64,000 bases of DNA, from contig NZ_SGXM01000001.1 of NCBI RefSeq assembly GCF_004217045.1, forward strand, positions 434,001 through 498,000. Direction: 5' to 3'. The stretch comes from Cupriavidus agavae (GTDB lineage: Bacteria; Pseudomonadota; Gammaproteobacteria; Burkholderiales; Burkholderiaceae). Both the position numbers and the translations under genes were made by a program. This document shows, piece by piece, positions 28,398 through 38,366 of this stretch. Position 1 is the first letter of the stretch. Each line of letters starts with the position of its first letter. The notes beneath the pieces are model-generated. The model was not told the DNA's origin, did not search any database, and saw only the letters and a list, made by a program, of their open reading frames with translations.

Positions 28398-29900
28398 TTA
28401 CTCTTCCTGGAACGCTTCCTCGCGCTTGGCCTTGATCGACGGCATGGCCACGATCGCCACCAGCACGCAGGCTGCAATCAGCAGGCCCAGCGACAGCGGA
28501 CGCGTCACGAACACGCTGAAGTCACCACGCGACAGCAGCAGCGAGCGGCGGAAGTTCTCTTCCATCATCGGTCCCAGCACGAAGCCGAGCAGCAGCGGGG
28601 CGGGTTCGCAACGCAGCTTGATGAACAGGTAGCCCACCACGCCGAAGGCCGCGGTCTGGAACACGTCGAACGTGGTGTTCTGGACCGAGTAGACGCCGAT
28701 GCAGCAGAACGTCAGGATGGCCGGGTACAGGTAGCGGTAGGGCACCTTCAGCAGCTTGACCCAGATACCGATCATCGGCAGGTTCAGCACGATCAGGATC
28801 AGGTTGCCGAGCCACATCGAGGCGATCAGGCCCCAGAACAGCGCGGGGTTGCTGGTCATGACCTGCGGACCCGGCTGGATGTTGTGGATCGTCATCGCAC
28901 CGACCATCAGCGCCATCACGGCGTTCGGCGGAATGCCCAGCGTCAGCAGCGGGATGAACGAGGTCTGGGCCGCGGCGTTGTTGGCCGATTCCGGACCTGC
29001 CACGCCTTCGATGGCGCCCTTGCCGAATTCCTGCGGGTACTTCGAGGTCTTCTTTTCCAGCGAGTAGGCCGCGAACGAAGCCAGCGATGCGCCGCCGCCC
29101 GGCAGGATACCCAGCGCCGAACCCAGCATCGTGCCACGCAGCACGGCCGGAATCATGCGCTTGAAGTCTTCCTTGGTCGGGAACAGGTTCGTCACGTGGT
29201 CCGTGAACGTCTCGCGGGCTTCCTTCTGCTCCAGGTTCGCGATGATTTCCGCGAAGCCGAAGATACCCATGGCCACCGAGACGAAGTTCAGGCCGTCGGT
29301 CAGTTCCGGAACGTCGAACGAGAAGCGCGCGGCGCCCGAGTTCACGTCGGTACCCACCAGGCCCAGCAGCAGGCCCAGCACGATCATCGAGATCGCCTTG
29401 ACCAGCGAGCCGGACGCCAGCACCACGGCGCCGATCAGGCCCAGGATCATCAGCGAGAAGTATTCGGCGGGGCCGAACTTGAACGCCAGTTCCGACAGCG
29501 GGGCGGCAAAGGCGGCCAGGATCAGCGTGGCCACGCAGCCGGCGAAGAACGAGCCCAGGCCAGCGGTGGCCAGTGCCACGCCCGCCCGGCCGCGCCGTGC
29601 CATCTGGTAGCCGTCGATCGTGGTCACCACCGACGACGATTCACCGGGCAGGTTCACCAGGATGGCGGTGGTCGAGCCGCCGTACTGGGCGCCGTAGTAG
29701 ATACCGGCCAGCATGATCAGCGCGGCCACCGGGGGCAGCGTGTAGGTCACGGGCAGCAGCATCGCGATGGTGGCCAGCGGGCCGAGGCCCGGCAGCACGC
29801 CGATCAGCGTACCGAGCACGCAGCCCAGGAACGCGTAGGCGATGTTCTGAAAGGACAGGGCGGTCGAGAAGCCCAGTCCGAGGTTGGCTAACAGTTCCAT
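28398..29900 (-). CDS. tctA: Tripartite tricarboxylate transporter large membrane subunit TctA
   Basis: A 500-residue, about 12-helix permease of the tripartite tricarboxylate transporter system. Family landmarks: GTLIGVLPGLGPLATIAMLLP, YYGAQYGGSTTAILVNLPGE, GILPGGGASLASFAAYSLEKK, and SFIPLLTLGIPPNAVMALM. Works with TctB and a TctC/Bug binding protein. AGGAGG lies nine bases before the ATG. It follows tctB by 13 bases in the same operon. Confidence 0.95.
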   Translation of the reverse strand: MELLANLGLGFSTALSFQNIAYAFLGCVLGTLIGVLPGLGPLATIAMLLPVTYTLPPVAALIMLAGIYYGAQYGGSTTAILVNLPGESSSVVTTIDGYQMARRGRAGVALATAGLGSFFAGCVATLILAAFAAPLSELAFKFGPAEYFSLMILGLIGAVVLASGSLVKAISMIVLGLLLGLVGTDVNSGAARFSFDVPELTDGLNFVSVAMGIFGFAEIIANLEQKEARETFTDHVTNLFPTKEDFKRMIPAVLRGTMLGSALGILPGGGASLASFAAYSLEKKTSKYPQEFGKGAIEGVAGPESANNAAAQTSFIPLLTLGIPPNAVMALMVGAMTIHNIQPGPQVMTSNPALFWGLIASMWLGNLILIVLNLPMIGIWVKLLKVPYRYLYPAILTFCCIGVYSVQNTTFDVFQTAAFGVVGYLFIKLRCEPAPLLLGFVLGPMMEENFRRSLLLSRGDFSVFVTRPLSLGLLIAACVLVAIVAMPSIKAKREEAFQEE

Positions 29901-29913
29901 GTGGGCCGCCTCC

Positions 29914-30375
29914 TTAGTTTGCCAGGAAAGCCGGCCACACCGGCATCTGCAGGTTGATGCCGTACACGAACGCGCCCATGCTGATGATCACGAGGATGAT
30001 CGCATTGAGCACGGCGCCCTTCCAGCTGAATTCGTGGCTGGCCATCGAGGAAACCAGCACCAGCACCACCACCGACAGCACCATGCCCAGCGGCTTGAGC
30101 AGCAGGCCGAACAGCACCACGGCGCCCAGGATCCACAGCAGGATCTTCAGGTCCCAGCGGGCCAGCTTGTCGTCTTCCGCCTTGGAGGACAGCGAACCCC
30201 ACAACACCAGCGCGCCGAGGATGGCGAGCACGATGCCGAGCCAGAAAGGGAAGTATCCCGGCCCCATCTTGGCGGCGGTTCCCATGGAATAGCCACGGGC
30301 TACGAAGGAAAAGCCCAAACCGACCAGGATGAACATCAGGCCGGAGGCAAAGTCCTTTTGGCTACGTATGCGCAA
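29914..30375 (-). CDS. tctB: Tripartite tricarboxylate transporter small membrane subunit TctB (TTG start)
   Basis: A 153-residue, four-helix subunit of the same transporter. The start is TTG at 30375, with AGGAG seven bases upstream; the next ATG is at residue 14 and would cut off the conserved RSQKDFASGLMF N terminus. The family pattern KMGPGYFPFWLGIVLAILGA is present. No TctC/Bug gene is in the operon; the two Bug genes of this window lie at 26278 and 32539, on either side. Confidence 0.9.
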   Translation of the reverse strand: MRIRSQKDFASGLMFILVGLGFSFVARGYSMGTAAKMGPGYFPFWLGIVLAILGALVLWGSLSSKAEDDKLARWDLKILLWILGAVVLFGLLLKPLGMVLSVVVLVLVSSMASHEFSWKGAVLNAIILVIISMGAFVYGINLQMPVWPAFLAN

Positions 30376-30743
30376 AATGATTCTCCTCGATTTGAATCTT
30401 GAAAAGCTTGGGCGACAGGGGCTGCCTGTCGCGGCAGGGTGGAAGGTAAGAGCGCATCCTTTCAGCTACCTTTCATATGTCTGCATAAAGTGGCAACTTC
30501 AGGGTATGTCCCTAGGCAGACGTCCGAAAGGATTCGGTAAGTCGTTGACAATGCAAGGGAAATTGCAGGGAAAACGCTTGGACGGGAGGACGCGGGCCGG
30601 GGGCGGACGCAGGACGGAAGCCGACAGATCGGAGCGCCCGGGTGGACTATGCTCCGTGGATGGCGGCGCGCACTTATATATATAGAGAGAGGCGCGTCTT
30701 TCGCCACGCGAACAAGAACAATCCGCAATCACCGGAGGCGCGC
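30376..30743. other. 368-base gap between tctB and the antiporter gene
   Basis: No gene seen. It holds the divergent promoters: a perfect 8-bp hairpin GCGACAGG-GGCTG-CCTGTCGC at 30412-30432 that would lie in the tctB leader or promoter, a TTGACA at 30545-30550 (plus strand) without a good -10, and a run TATATATA at 30674-30681 upstream of the antiporter. Parts of the frame upstream of the antiporter are open but not coding-like. Confidence 0.5.
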
Positions 30744-32567
30744 TTGGAAACCATCGACCATGCCATCCTGATCGGCGCCGTGGTGATGACGCTGGGCATC
30801 CTGCTTGGCGTGTTCTCGTCGCGCTTCGGGGTGCCGTTCCTGCTGGTATTCCTGGGCGTGGGCATGGCCGCCGGGGTGGACGGCCCGGGCGGCATCCGCT
30901 TTGGCAACACCTGGCTGAGCTTCCTGGTGGGCAATATCGCGCTGGCCGTGATCCTGCTCGATGGCGGCCTGCGCACGCGCTTTGCCACGTTCCGCGTGGC
31001 GTTGAAGCCGTCGCTGTCACTGGCCACGGTGGGCGTGCTGCTGACGGCCGTGCTGGTGGGGCTGTTCGCCACGTGGCTGCTCGGCATCGACTGGAAGCTC
31101 GGGCTGCTGCTGGGCGCCATCGTCGGCTCCACCGATGCCGCGGCAGTGTTCTCGCTGCTCAACAGCAGCGGCATCCGGCTCAAGGAGCGCGTGGCGAGCG
31201 TGCTGGAGATCGAGTCCGGCATCAACGACCCGATGGCAATCTTCCTGACGCTGACGCTGATCCAGTGGATTACCGCGCCCGATGGCCTGTCCGCCCCCGC
31301 GCTGGCGCTGCGGCTGCTGGTGCAGTTCGGGGTGGGCGGCGTGCTGGGCGTAGCCCTTGGCTATTGCCTGGCCAACGTGATGGAGCGGGTCAATGTGGCC
31401 GAGGGCCTGCAGGCCATCCTGGTCTGCTCGGGCGGCTGCATGGTCTGGGCCATCGTCCAGACGGCCGGCGGCAGCGGCTTCCTGGCGGTCTACCTGGCCG
31501 GGATGATCGTCGGCAACCGGGAGCGTGCGGTCTCGGGCGACACCATGCGGGCGATGGACGGCATGGCGTGGCTGGCGCAGTCTGCGATGTTCCTGCTGCT
31601 CGGCCTGCTGGTCACGCCGCATCGGATCTGGGAGATCGCGCTGCCGGCCACGGCGCTGGCGCTGTTCCTGATGTGCGTGGCGCGCCCCGTGGCGGTGTTC
31701 GTCTCGCTGCTGCCGTTCCGCTTCAACACGCGCGAGAAGTCATTCGTGGCCTGGATGGGGCTGCGCGGCGCGGTGCCGATCGTGCTGTCGCTGTTTCCGC
31801 TGCTGCAGGGCATGGAAGACTCCGGGCTGCTGTTCCGCGTGGCCTTCGCCGTGGTGCTGGCCAGCCTGCTGTGCCAGGGCACCACGGTGGCGCTGGCCGC
31901 CCGGCTGGCCCGGGTGCTGCGGCCGCCCTACGACGAGCCGCTGTCGCGCGAGCGGCTGCGTGGCACGCGCGATCCCTCGGTGGAACTGATGCAGTTCGCG
32001 GTGGCGGCCAATTCGTCGATGGAGGATGTGCGCGCCGATCAGGTGGAACTGCCGCCGCGAACGCGGCTGATGACGGTGGTGCGAAACGGCGCGCTGGTGT
32101 CGCTGGACCAGGCCGTGCTGCACGCCGGCGACGTGGTCTCGGTGCTTGCCCCGAGCAGTGCGATGCCGCTGCTGTCGCGCCGCTTCCTGACGGCGGCGCG
32201 GCCGCCCGCCTGGGATCAGGTCGGGCACGATTTCGTGCTCGACGGGCGGGCCGCGCTGGCTGACGTGGCGTTGCTCTACGGCACGCGGCCGCTGGCGCCC
32301 GAGGAGGCGCAGTGGACGCTGGAAACGGCCATGCTGGCGATGTTCCCGTCGCCGCCGGTGGAGGGCGATGCGGTGGAGATCGCCGGGCTCCGGCTCACGG
32401 TCACGCGCATGGAGGGGCCGCGTATCGTCCAGGTGGGCCTGCTGCTGCCGCGCAGCGCCGCCGAGGACGCCCGCGACCGCAAGGAGAGCGTCTGGCGCCT
32501 GCGCAGCAAGGCCGGGAAGGACGGGGAGGACGGGGAGGTCAGTCCACCTTCGCGCCGGAAACCCTGA
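30744..32567 (+). CDS. nhaP2: K+/H+ antiporter NhaP2 (CPA1, CvrA)
   Basis: A 607-residue inner-membrane antiporter: about 12 helices (residues 1-395) followed by a cytoplasmic TrkA-C-like regulatory domain and C-terminal CorC-like domain. The ion site is in GAIVGSTDAAAVFSLLN and ESGINDPMAIFLTLTLI, with the family piece WMGLRGAVPIVLSLFPL. It exports K+ in exchange for H+. Translation starts at TTG 30744, five bases after GGAGG (30734-30738); no ATG exists near, and the E. coli protein aligns from this residue. Its 3' end overlaps the convergent Bug gene by 29 bases. Confidence 0.9.
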   Translation: METIDHAILIGAVVMTLGILLGVFSSRFGVPFLLVFLGVGMAAGVDGPGGIRFGNTWLSFLVGNIALAVILLDGGLRTRFATFRVALKPSLSLATVGVLLTAVLVGLFATWLLGIDWKLGLLLGAIVGSTDAAAVFSLLNSSGIRLKERVASVLEIESGINDPMAIFLTLTLIQWITAPDGLSAPALALRLLVQFGVGGVLGVALGYCLANVMERVNVAEGLQAILVCSGGCMVWAIVQTAGGSGFLAVYLAGMIVGNRERAVSGDTMRAMDGMAWLAQSAMFLLLGLLVTPHRIWEIALPATALALFLMCVARPVAVFVSLLPFRFNTREKSFVAWMGLRGAVPIVLSLFPLLQGMEDSGLLFRVAFAVVLASLLCQGTTVALAARLARVLRPPYDEPLSRERLRGTRDPSVELMQFAVAANSSMEDVRADQVELPPRTRLMTVVRNGALVSLDQAVLHAGDVVSVLAPSSAMPLLSRRFLTAARPPAWDQVGHDFVLDGRAALADVALLYGTRPLAPEEAQWTLETAMLAMFPSPPVEGDAVEIAGLRLTVTRMEGPRIVQVGLLLPRSAAEDARDRKESVWRLRSKAGKDGEDGEVSPPSRRKP

Positions 32568-33543
32568 CGATCTGGCCGTATTTCTTCAGCTCGCGCTGAA
32601 TCAGTGCGCCAAACTGCTCGGGCGTGGTCGGGGCCGGCACGGCGCCGATGCGGGCCAGCCGCGCCTTCATGTCGTCGGTCTTCAGGATCGCCACGATGTC
32701 GCGGTTCAGCCGTTCGACGATCTCGGGCGGCGTGCCGGCCGGCGCCAGGACGCCGAACCACGTGGAAATGTCGAAACCTTCCAGGCCCAGCCCCTTGCCG
32801 GCCTCGGCGATGGTCGGCAGCTCCGGGAACGAGGCCGCCCGGCTGGCCGTGGTCACGGCGAACGCCTTGAGCTTGCCGGCCTTGATATTGGCCGAGGCCG
32901 AGGCGAGGTTGTCGAAAATCAGGTCGGTCTGGCCCGACAGCACCGACAACTGCGCCGGCGACGCGCCGTTGTACGGGATATGGACCATGCTCACGCGCGC
33001 CATGCTCTTGAACAGTTCGCCCGACAGGTGCCCGGCGCTGCCATTGCCGCCCGAGGCGTAGTCGAGCTTGCCGGGATGCTTGCGGGCGTATTCGACGAGG
33101 TCGCGCACATTGTTGATATGGAGTTCGGCGGCCTTGCCCGGATGCATCACGAGCACGTTCGGCACGTCGGCCACCAGCGTGACCGGCGCGAAATCCTTGA
33201 CCGGGTCGTACGGCATCTTCGTGAACAGCGTCGGGTTGATCGCATGGGTGGCCACGGCGCCCATCACGATCGTGTAGCCGTCGGCCGGCTGCTTGGCGAC
33301 GTAGTCGGCGCCCAGGTTGCCGCCCGCGCCGGGCTTGTTCTCGACCACCACCGGCTGGCCCAGGCTGGTGCGCAATTGCTCGCCGATGGCGCGCGCCACG
33401 GTGTCGAGCGGACCGCCGGCGGGGTAGGGCACGATGAAACGGAGCGGCTTGGCGGGCCAGTTGGCCGGGGTGGCGGCCGGGGCGGAGAACGCCGCCAGTG
33501 CGGTGGTGGCCGCGAGGGCGGCCGATAGCAGGGTCTTCAGCAT
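32539..33543 (-). CDS. Bug-family solute-binding protein, second copy
   Basis: A 334-residue periplasmic binding protein: signal peptide about residues 1-24 (ending SAPA-ATP), then the Bug signatures WPAKPLRFIVPYPAGGPLDTVARAIGE and VVVENKPGAGGNLGADYVAKQPADGYT. It differs clearly from the copy at 26278. The ligand is unknown; it lies beside the CoA-transferase gene and a DUF2214-type membrane protein, so an acid processed through a CoA ester is a plausible inference. It converges with nhaP2. Confidence 0.9.
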   Translation of the reverse strand: MLKTLLSAALAATTALAAFSAPAATPANWPAKPLRFIVPYPAGGPLDTVARAIGEQLRTSLGQPVVVENKPGAGGNLGADYVAKQPADGYTIVMGAVATHAINPTLFTKMPYDPVKDFAPVTLVADVPNVLVMHPGKAAELHINNVRDLVEYARKHPGKLDYASGGNGSAGHLSGELFKSMARVSMVHIPYNGASPAQLSVLSGQTDLIFDNLASASANIKAGKLKAFAVTTASRAASFPELPTIAEAGKGLGLEGFDISTWFGVLAPAGTPPEIVERLNRDIVAILKTDDMKARLARIGAVPAPTTPEQFGALIQRELKKYGQIVRVSGAKVD

Positions 33544-33635
33544 GTCAGGCGTGGCAAGGATTGGGAATCGGGTGCGGCCGGGACGTACGTTGCGCCCCGG
33601 CGTCTGGAGCTTCGTGGAAGGCGGCGGGCGCCGGG

Positions 33636-34091
33636 TCAGCGCAGGCCGATGCCGCGCGCCATCATCACGGCGCACAGCGGCAGCAGGATAAACACGTGCG
33701 CCTCGATCATGACCCAGCGGCGCGTCTTCTTGATCTCCGCCGGCGTGGGCACGAATTCGGGCAGCTTGCGGGCCTGCTTGCGCCATTTGGCGATGGCCAG
33801 CGTGGGCGGCAGCGAGCACAGCGCGATCAGCACGAACACCGTGACCTTGGCGTGGAACCACGGGTTGCGGATATAGAACTCCACGCCCTTGGCGCCCAGG
33901 TACAGCCGCAGCAGGCCGGTGGCGAGCACGGCCATCGCCGAGAGGAAGTAGAACAGGTCGTACAGCGACAGGCGGCGCACCGCGGCTGGCGTCATGTCGG
34001 GGCGCAGCACCACGGCCTCGGCGGCCATCAGCGTCACCAGGATGAAGATGGCGGTGTAGTGCAGGAACGCCAGCAAGGCATCAATCAGCAT
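33636..34091 (-). CDS. DUF2214-family membrane protein
   Basis: A 151-residue protein with four hydrophobic helices (about residues 5-25, 45-65, 80-100, 125-150) and the family stretch AAEAVVLRPDMTPAAVRRLSLYDLFYFLSA. The function of the family is unknown. GAGGAG lies a few bases before the ATG at 34091. It sits between the CoA transferase and the second Bug gene, all on the minus strand, so the three may be one unit (gaps 99 and 92 bases). Confidence 0.7.
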   Translation of the reverse strand: MLIDALLAFLHYTAIFILVTLMAAEAVVLRPDMTPAAVRRLSLYDLFYFLSAMAVLATGLLRLYLGAKGVEFYIRNPWFHAKVTVFVLIALCSLPPTLAIAKWRKQARKLPEFVPTPAEIKKTRRWVMIEAHVFILLPLCAVMMARGIGLR

Positions 34092-34190
34092 GAAATCTCC
34101 TCGGGATGGGGGAATTCCTCGATGATCGCCTGCCCGGTCTCCGGGGACGCCGGGTCTGATCAAACCGGGCCAAGAAAGCCCGGCGCGGCG

Positions 34191-35411
34191 TCAGACCACG
34201 CCCTTGCTGCGCAGGGCGGCGATGTGTTCGGCACTGTAGCCGAGTGTCTCGCCCAGCACCACATCGGTGTGCTCGCCGAGCAACGGCGGATGGCGCAGCG
34301 CCTCGGGCGGCGTGACGCTCATCCGCATCGGGCTGCCCACCAGCTTTACCGTGCCGGCCGTGGGGTGGGGCAGGTCCACGCGCAGGCCGCGGGATACCAC
34401 CTGTTCGTTCTCGAAGACCTCGTCGAGCGTGTTGATCGGGCCGCAGGGCACGCCGGCGCGTTCGAGATCGAGAATCCATTGCTCGCGGGTGCGCGGCGCC
34501 ACCATCTCGGACAGGATCGGCACCAGCACGTCGCGGTGCGCCACGCGCTGCGGGTTGGTGGCAAAGCGCGGATCGTCGGCGAGTTCAGGCTTGCCGCCGG
34601 CCGTCACGAACTTGCGGAACTGGCCGTCGTTGCCCACCGCGACGATGATCCAGCCGTCGGCGGCATGGAAGGTCTGGTAGGGCACGATGTTCGGATGGGC
34701 ATTGCCCCAGCGCCGGGGCGCCTGGCCGCTGGCCAGGTAGTTGGTGTTCATGTTGGCCAGCATCGACACCTGCACGTCCAGCAGCGCCATGTCGATGTAC
34801 TGGCCCTCGCCGGTGCGGTCGCGGTGCGCCAGCGCCGCCAGCACGGCGATCGTGGCGTACTGGCCCGTCATCAGGTCGGAAATCGCCACGCCGGCCTTTT
34901 GCGGGCCGCCGCCGGGCAGGTCGTCGCGCTCGCCGGTCAGGCTCATGAAGCCGCCCATGCCCTGCACGATGAAATCGTAGCCGGGGCGCTGGGCATACGG
35001 ACCGGTCTGGCCGAAGCCGGTGACCGAGCAGTAGATCAGGTCCGGCCGGACTGCCTTCAGAGAGTCGTAGTCGAGCCCGTACTTCTTCAACTGGCCGACC
35101 TTGTAGTTTTCGAGCACCACATCGCTCTGGGCGGCCAGTTCGCGCACCAGCTGCTGGCCTTCGGGCGTGCTGATGTCGCAGGTCACCGAGCGCTTGTTGC
35201 GGTTGGCGGCCAGGTAGTAGGCGGCCTCGGCGGTGTCGCGGCCGTCCTCGGTCTTGAGCCAGGGCGGGCCCCAGATGCGCGTGTCGTCGCCGGCGCCGGG
35301 GCGCTCGATCTTGATCACGTCGGCGCCGAAATCGGCTAGGTTCTGGGCGCACCACGGCCCCGCGAGCACGCGGGTCAGGTCAAGTACGCGAAGATGGCTT
35401 AAAGCTCCCAT
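34191..35411 (-). CDS. CaiB/BaiF (family III) CoA transferase
   Basis: A 406-residue formyl-CoA-transferase-like enzyme. N-terminal RVLDLTRVLAGPWCAQNLADFGADVIKIERPG, catalytic Asp179 in ISDLMTGQYATIAVLAAL, and YCSVTGFGQTGPYAQRPGYDFIVQGMGG are typical. It moves CoA between carboxylates, for example from succinyl-CoA. The donor and acceptor are not clear. It is a complete standard version, in contrast to the gene at 20048. Divergent from alaS. Confidence 0.93.
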   Translation of the reverse strand: MGALSHLRVLDLTRVLAGPWCAQNLADFGADVIKIERPGAGDDTRIWGPPWLKTEDGRDTAEAAYYLAANRNKRSVTCDISTPEGQQLVRELAAQSDVVLENYKVGQLKKYGLDYDSLKAVRPDLIYCSVTGFGQTGPYAQRPGYDFIVQGMGGFMSLTGERDDLPGGGPQKAGVAISDLMTGQYATIAVLAALAHRDRTGEGQYIDMALLDVQVSMLANMNTNYLASGQAPRRWGNAHPNIVPYQTFHAADGWIIVAVGNDGQFRKFVTAGGKPELADDPRFATNPQRVAHRDVLVPILSEMVAPRTREQWILDLERAGVPCGPINTLDEVFENEQVVSRGLRVDLPHPTAGTVKLVGSPMRMSVTPPEALRHPPLLGEHTDVVLGETLGYSAEHIAALRSKGVV

Positions 35412-35602
35412 GGCATGTCACGGCTGGCAGGTCTGAGGAGCCAGCACTCTATCACCGGGCCTGCGGCCCGACGCGGCAGGCCCGGGCGCCGGCGGAGGTT
35501 CCGTGGGCGATAACCGGACAGCCGGCCCGGGGGCGGGTTCCTGCGCAACGGGCGGGCACGCCACAGCCCCGCCAGCCCCTGCCCCGGGACGGGGCTTGCC
35601 CG

Positions 35603-35608
35603 TATAAT
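35603..35608 (+). promoter_or_regulatory. -10 box of alaS
   Basis: TATAAT, a perfect -10 hexamer, 68 bases before the alaS ATG. The -35 area is GC-rich and weak. Confidence 0.6.
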
Positions 35609-35675
35609 CAACGGTTCGCAAAATCCAACCTGACCCACTGCGCCCTGCCACGACGCGGGAAGCGCCCGATACAAC

Positions 35676-38300
35676 ATGAAAGTCTCCGACATTCGCAGCA
35701 AGTTCCTGCAGTTCTACGAGTCGAAGGGCCATACCGTGGTCCGCTCGTCCAGCCTGGTGCCGGCGAACGACCCGACGCTGCTGTTCACCAATTCGGGCAT
35801 GGTGCAGTTCAAGGACGTGTTCCTGGGCTCCGACAAGCGCCCTTACTCGCGCGCCACGTCGTCGCAACGCTCGGTCCGCGCCGGCGGCAAGCACAACGAT
35901 CTCGAAAATGTGGGCTATACGGCACGTCACCACACGTTCTTCGAGATGCTGGGCAACTTCTCGTTTGGCGACTACTTCAAGCGCGAAGCCATCCAGTACG
36001 CCTGGGAACTGTTGACCAAGGTCTACCAGCTGCCCGAGGAAAAGCTCTGGGTCACGGTCTACGCCGAGGACGACGAGGCGTACGACATCTGGGCCACCGA
36101 AGTGGGCGTGCCGGTCGAGCGCATCGTGCGTATCGGCGACAACAAGGGCGCCCGCTACGCCTCGGATAATTTCTGGCAGATGGCCGACACCGGCCCGTGC
36201 GGCCCGTGCTCGGAAATTTTCTACGACCACGGCCCGGACGTCTGGGGCGGCCCCCCGGGATCGGCCGAGGAAGACGGCGACCGCTACATCGAGATCTGGA
36301 ATCTCGTGTTCATGCAGTTCAACCGCGACGAGCAGGGCAACATGACGCGCCTGCCCAAGCCGTGCGTGGATACCGGCATGGGCCTGGAGCGGATTGCCGC
36401 CGTGCTCCAGCACGTGCACAGCAACTACGAGATCGACCTGTTCCAGGCGCTGATCCAGGCCGCCGGCCGCGAGACCCGCACCGCCGATCTGAACCAGAAT
36501 TCGCTGAAGGTCATCGCCGACCATATCCGCGCCTGCTCGTTCCTGATCGTGGACGGCGTGATCCCCGGCAACGAAGGCCGCGGCTACGTGCTGCGCCGCA
36601 TCGTGCGCCGCGCGATCCGCCATGGCTACAAGCTCGGCCAGAAGACCCCGTTCTTCCACAAGATGGTGGCGGATCTGGTGGCCCAGATGGGCGCCGCCTA
36701 TCCGGAACTGGCTGAAGCCGAGGCCCGCGTGGTGGAAGTGCTCAAGGCCGAGGAAGAGCGTTTCTTCGAGACCATCGAGAACGGCATGTCGATCCTGGAC
36801 GCCGCCGTGGCCGACCTGAAGGCGAAGGGCGGCTCGGTGCTCGACGGCGAACTGGCGTTCAAGCTGCACGACACGTTCGGCTTCCCGCTGGACCTGACGC
36901 AGGACGTGGCGCGCGAGCAGGAAATCACCGTGGACGAGGCAGCGTTCGACGCGGCGATGAATCGCCAGCGCGAGCAGGCCCGCGCTGCCGGCAAGTTCAA
37001 GATGGCCGCCGGCCTCGAGTACACCGGCGACAAGACCGTGTTCCACGGCTACGACGCGCTGAGCAAGGAAGGCGTGCGCGTGACGGCCCTGTACGTCGAT
37101 GGCGCCTCGGTGCAGACGATGGAGCCGGGCCAGACCGGCGTCGTCGTGCTCGACAACACCCCGTTCTATGCCGAATCGGGCGGCCAGGTCGGCGACCAGG
37201 GCACGCTGGTTTGCGGCCCGGCGGTCTTCACCGTGGCCGACACCACCAAGGTGCAGGCCGACGTGTTCGGCCACCAGGGCACGCTGGCGAATGGCTCGCT
37301 GAAGGTCGGCGATACCGTGGCCGCCCAGGTGGACGCCGTGCGCCGCGCGCGCACCGTGCGCAACCACTCGGCCACCCACCTGATGCACAAGGCCCTGCGC
37401 GAGGTGCTCGGCACCCACGTGCAGCAGAAGGGCTCGCTGGTCGATCCAGACAAGACCCGCTTCGACTTCTCGCACAACGCGCCGCTGACCGACGACCAGA
37501 TCCGCCAGATCGAGGAGATCGTCAACGCCGAGATCCTGCGCAACGAGGCCACCACGGCAGCCGTGATGCCGTTCGACGATGCCGTCAAGAGCGGCGCCAT
37601 GGCGCTGTTCGGCGAGAAGTACGCCGACGATGTGCGCGTGCTGTCGATCGGTACCTCCAAGGAACTCTGCGGCGGCACGCACGTGACCCGCACCGGCGAT
37701 ATCGGCCTGTTCAAGATCGTCGTGGAAGCTGGCGTGGCCGCCGGCATCCGCCGCGTGGAAGCGATCACCGGCGACAATGCGCTGCACTACCTGCAGTCGC
37801 TCGACGCCCGCCTGAACGAAGCCGCCGCCGCGCTGCGTGCCCAGCCCTCGGAAATCGTGCCGCGTATCGGCCAGGTCCAGGAACAGGTCCGCGCGCTCGA
37901 AAAGGAACTGGAAAAGCTCAAGAGCAAGCTGGCTTCGTCCCAAGGCGACGAACTGGTGTCGCAGGCCGTGGACGTCAATGGCCTGAAGGTGCTGGCCGCG
38001 CAGCTCGAAGGCGCCGACGTCAAGACGCTGCGCGAGACGATGGACAAGCTCAAGGACAAGCTCCAGAGCGCCGCCATCGTGCTGGCTGCCGTGGCTGACG
38101 GCAAGGTGAGCCTGATCGCCGGCGTGACGGCGGACGCTACGTCGAAGGTCAAGGCCGGCGAACTCGTCAACTTCGTCGCCCAGCAGGTTGGCGGCAAGGG
38201 CGGCGGCCGTCCGGACATGGCACAGGCCGGCGGCACGGACCCGTCGGGCCTGCCGAAGGCGCTGGCTGGCGTCACGGAGTGGGTGGCGGCGAAGGTTTGA
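35676..38300 (+). CDS. alaS: Alanyl-tRNA synthetase
   Basis: An 874-residue class II enzyme of standard size: catalytic domain ([19 protein letters not shown] to about residue 440, with motif segments [33 protein letters not shown], and [13 protein letters not shown]), editing domain with zinc ligands in [13 protein letters not shown] and ELCGGTHV, and C-terminal coiled-coil/DHHA1 segment (from about 700). Ligates alanine to tRNA-Ala and edits Ser/Gly mischarges. A strong terminator follows. Confidence 0.97.
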   Translation: MKVSDIRSKFLQFYESKGHTVVRSSSLVPANDPTLLFTNSGMVQFKDVFLGSDKRPYSRATSSQRSVRAGGKHNDLENVGYTARHHTFFEMLGNFSFGDYFKREAIQYAWELLTKVYQLPEEKLWVTVYAEDDEAYDIWATEVGVPVERIVRIGDNKGARYASDNFWQMADTGPCGPCSEIFYDHGPDVWGGPPGSAEEDGDRYIEIWNLVFMQFNRDEQGNMTRLPKPCVDTGMGLERIAAVLQHVHSNYEIDLFQALIQAAGRETRTADLNQNSLKVIADHIRACSFLIVDGVIPGNEGRGYVLRRIVRRAIRHGYKLGQKTPFFHKMVADLVAQMGAAYPELAEAEARVVEVLKAEEERFFETIENGMSILDAAVADLKAKGGSVLDGELAFKLHDTFGFPLDLTQDVAREQEITVDEAAFDAAMNRQREQARAAGKFKMAAGLEYTGDKTVFHGYDALSKEGVRVTALYVDGASVQTMEPGQTGVVVLDNTPFYAESGGQVGDQGTLVCGPAVFTVADTTKVQADVFGHQGTLANGSLKVGDTVAAQVDAVRRARTVRNHSATHLMHKALREVLGTHVQQKGSLVDPDKTRFDFSHNAPLTDDQIRQIEEIVNAEILRNEATTAAVMPFDDAVKSGAMALFGEKYADDVRVLSIGTSKELCGGTHVTRTGDIGLFKIVVEAGVAAGIRRVEAITGDNALHYLQSLDARLNEAAAALRAQPSEIVPRIGQVQEQVRALEKELEKLKSKLASSQGDELVSQAVDVNGLKVLAAQLEGADVKTLRETMDKLKDKLQSAAIVLAAVADGKVSLIAGVTADATSKVKAGELVNFVAQQVGGKGGGRPDMAQAGGTDPSGLPKALAGVTEWVAAKV

Positions 38301-38325
38301 TCGATTGACCAAACTGTCCTAGAGG

Positions 38326-38360
38326 AACGCCTGCATGGTTCGCCCTGCAGGCGTTTTTTC
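38326..38360 (+). terminator. Rho-independent terminator of alaS
   Basis: AACGCCTGCA (38326-38335) and TGCAGGCGTT (38346-38355), a perfect 10-bp stem with a 10-base loop, followed by TTTTTC. It lies 26 bases after the alaS stop. Confidence 0.9.
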
Positions 38361-38366
38361 TTTGGG

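Noticed and set aside
30674..30681. TATATATA as the antiporter promoter
   Set aside because: It could be a -10 area, but no -35 is found at a suitable distance, so I do not call it as a promoter.
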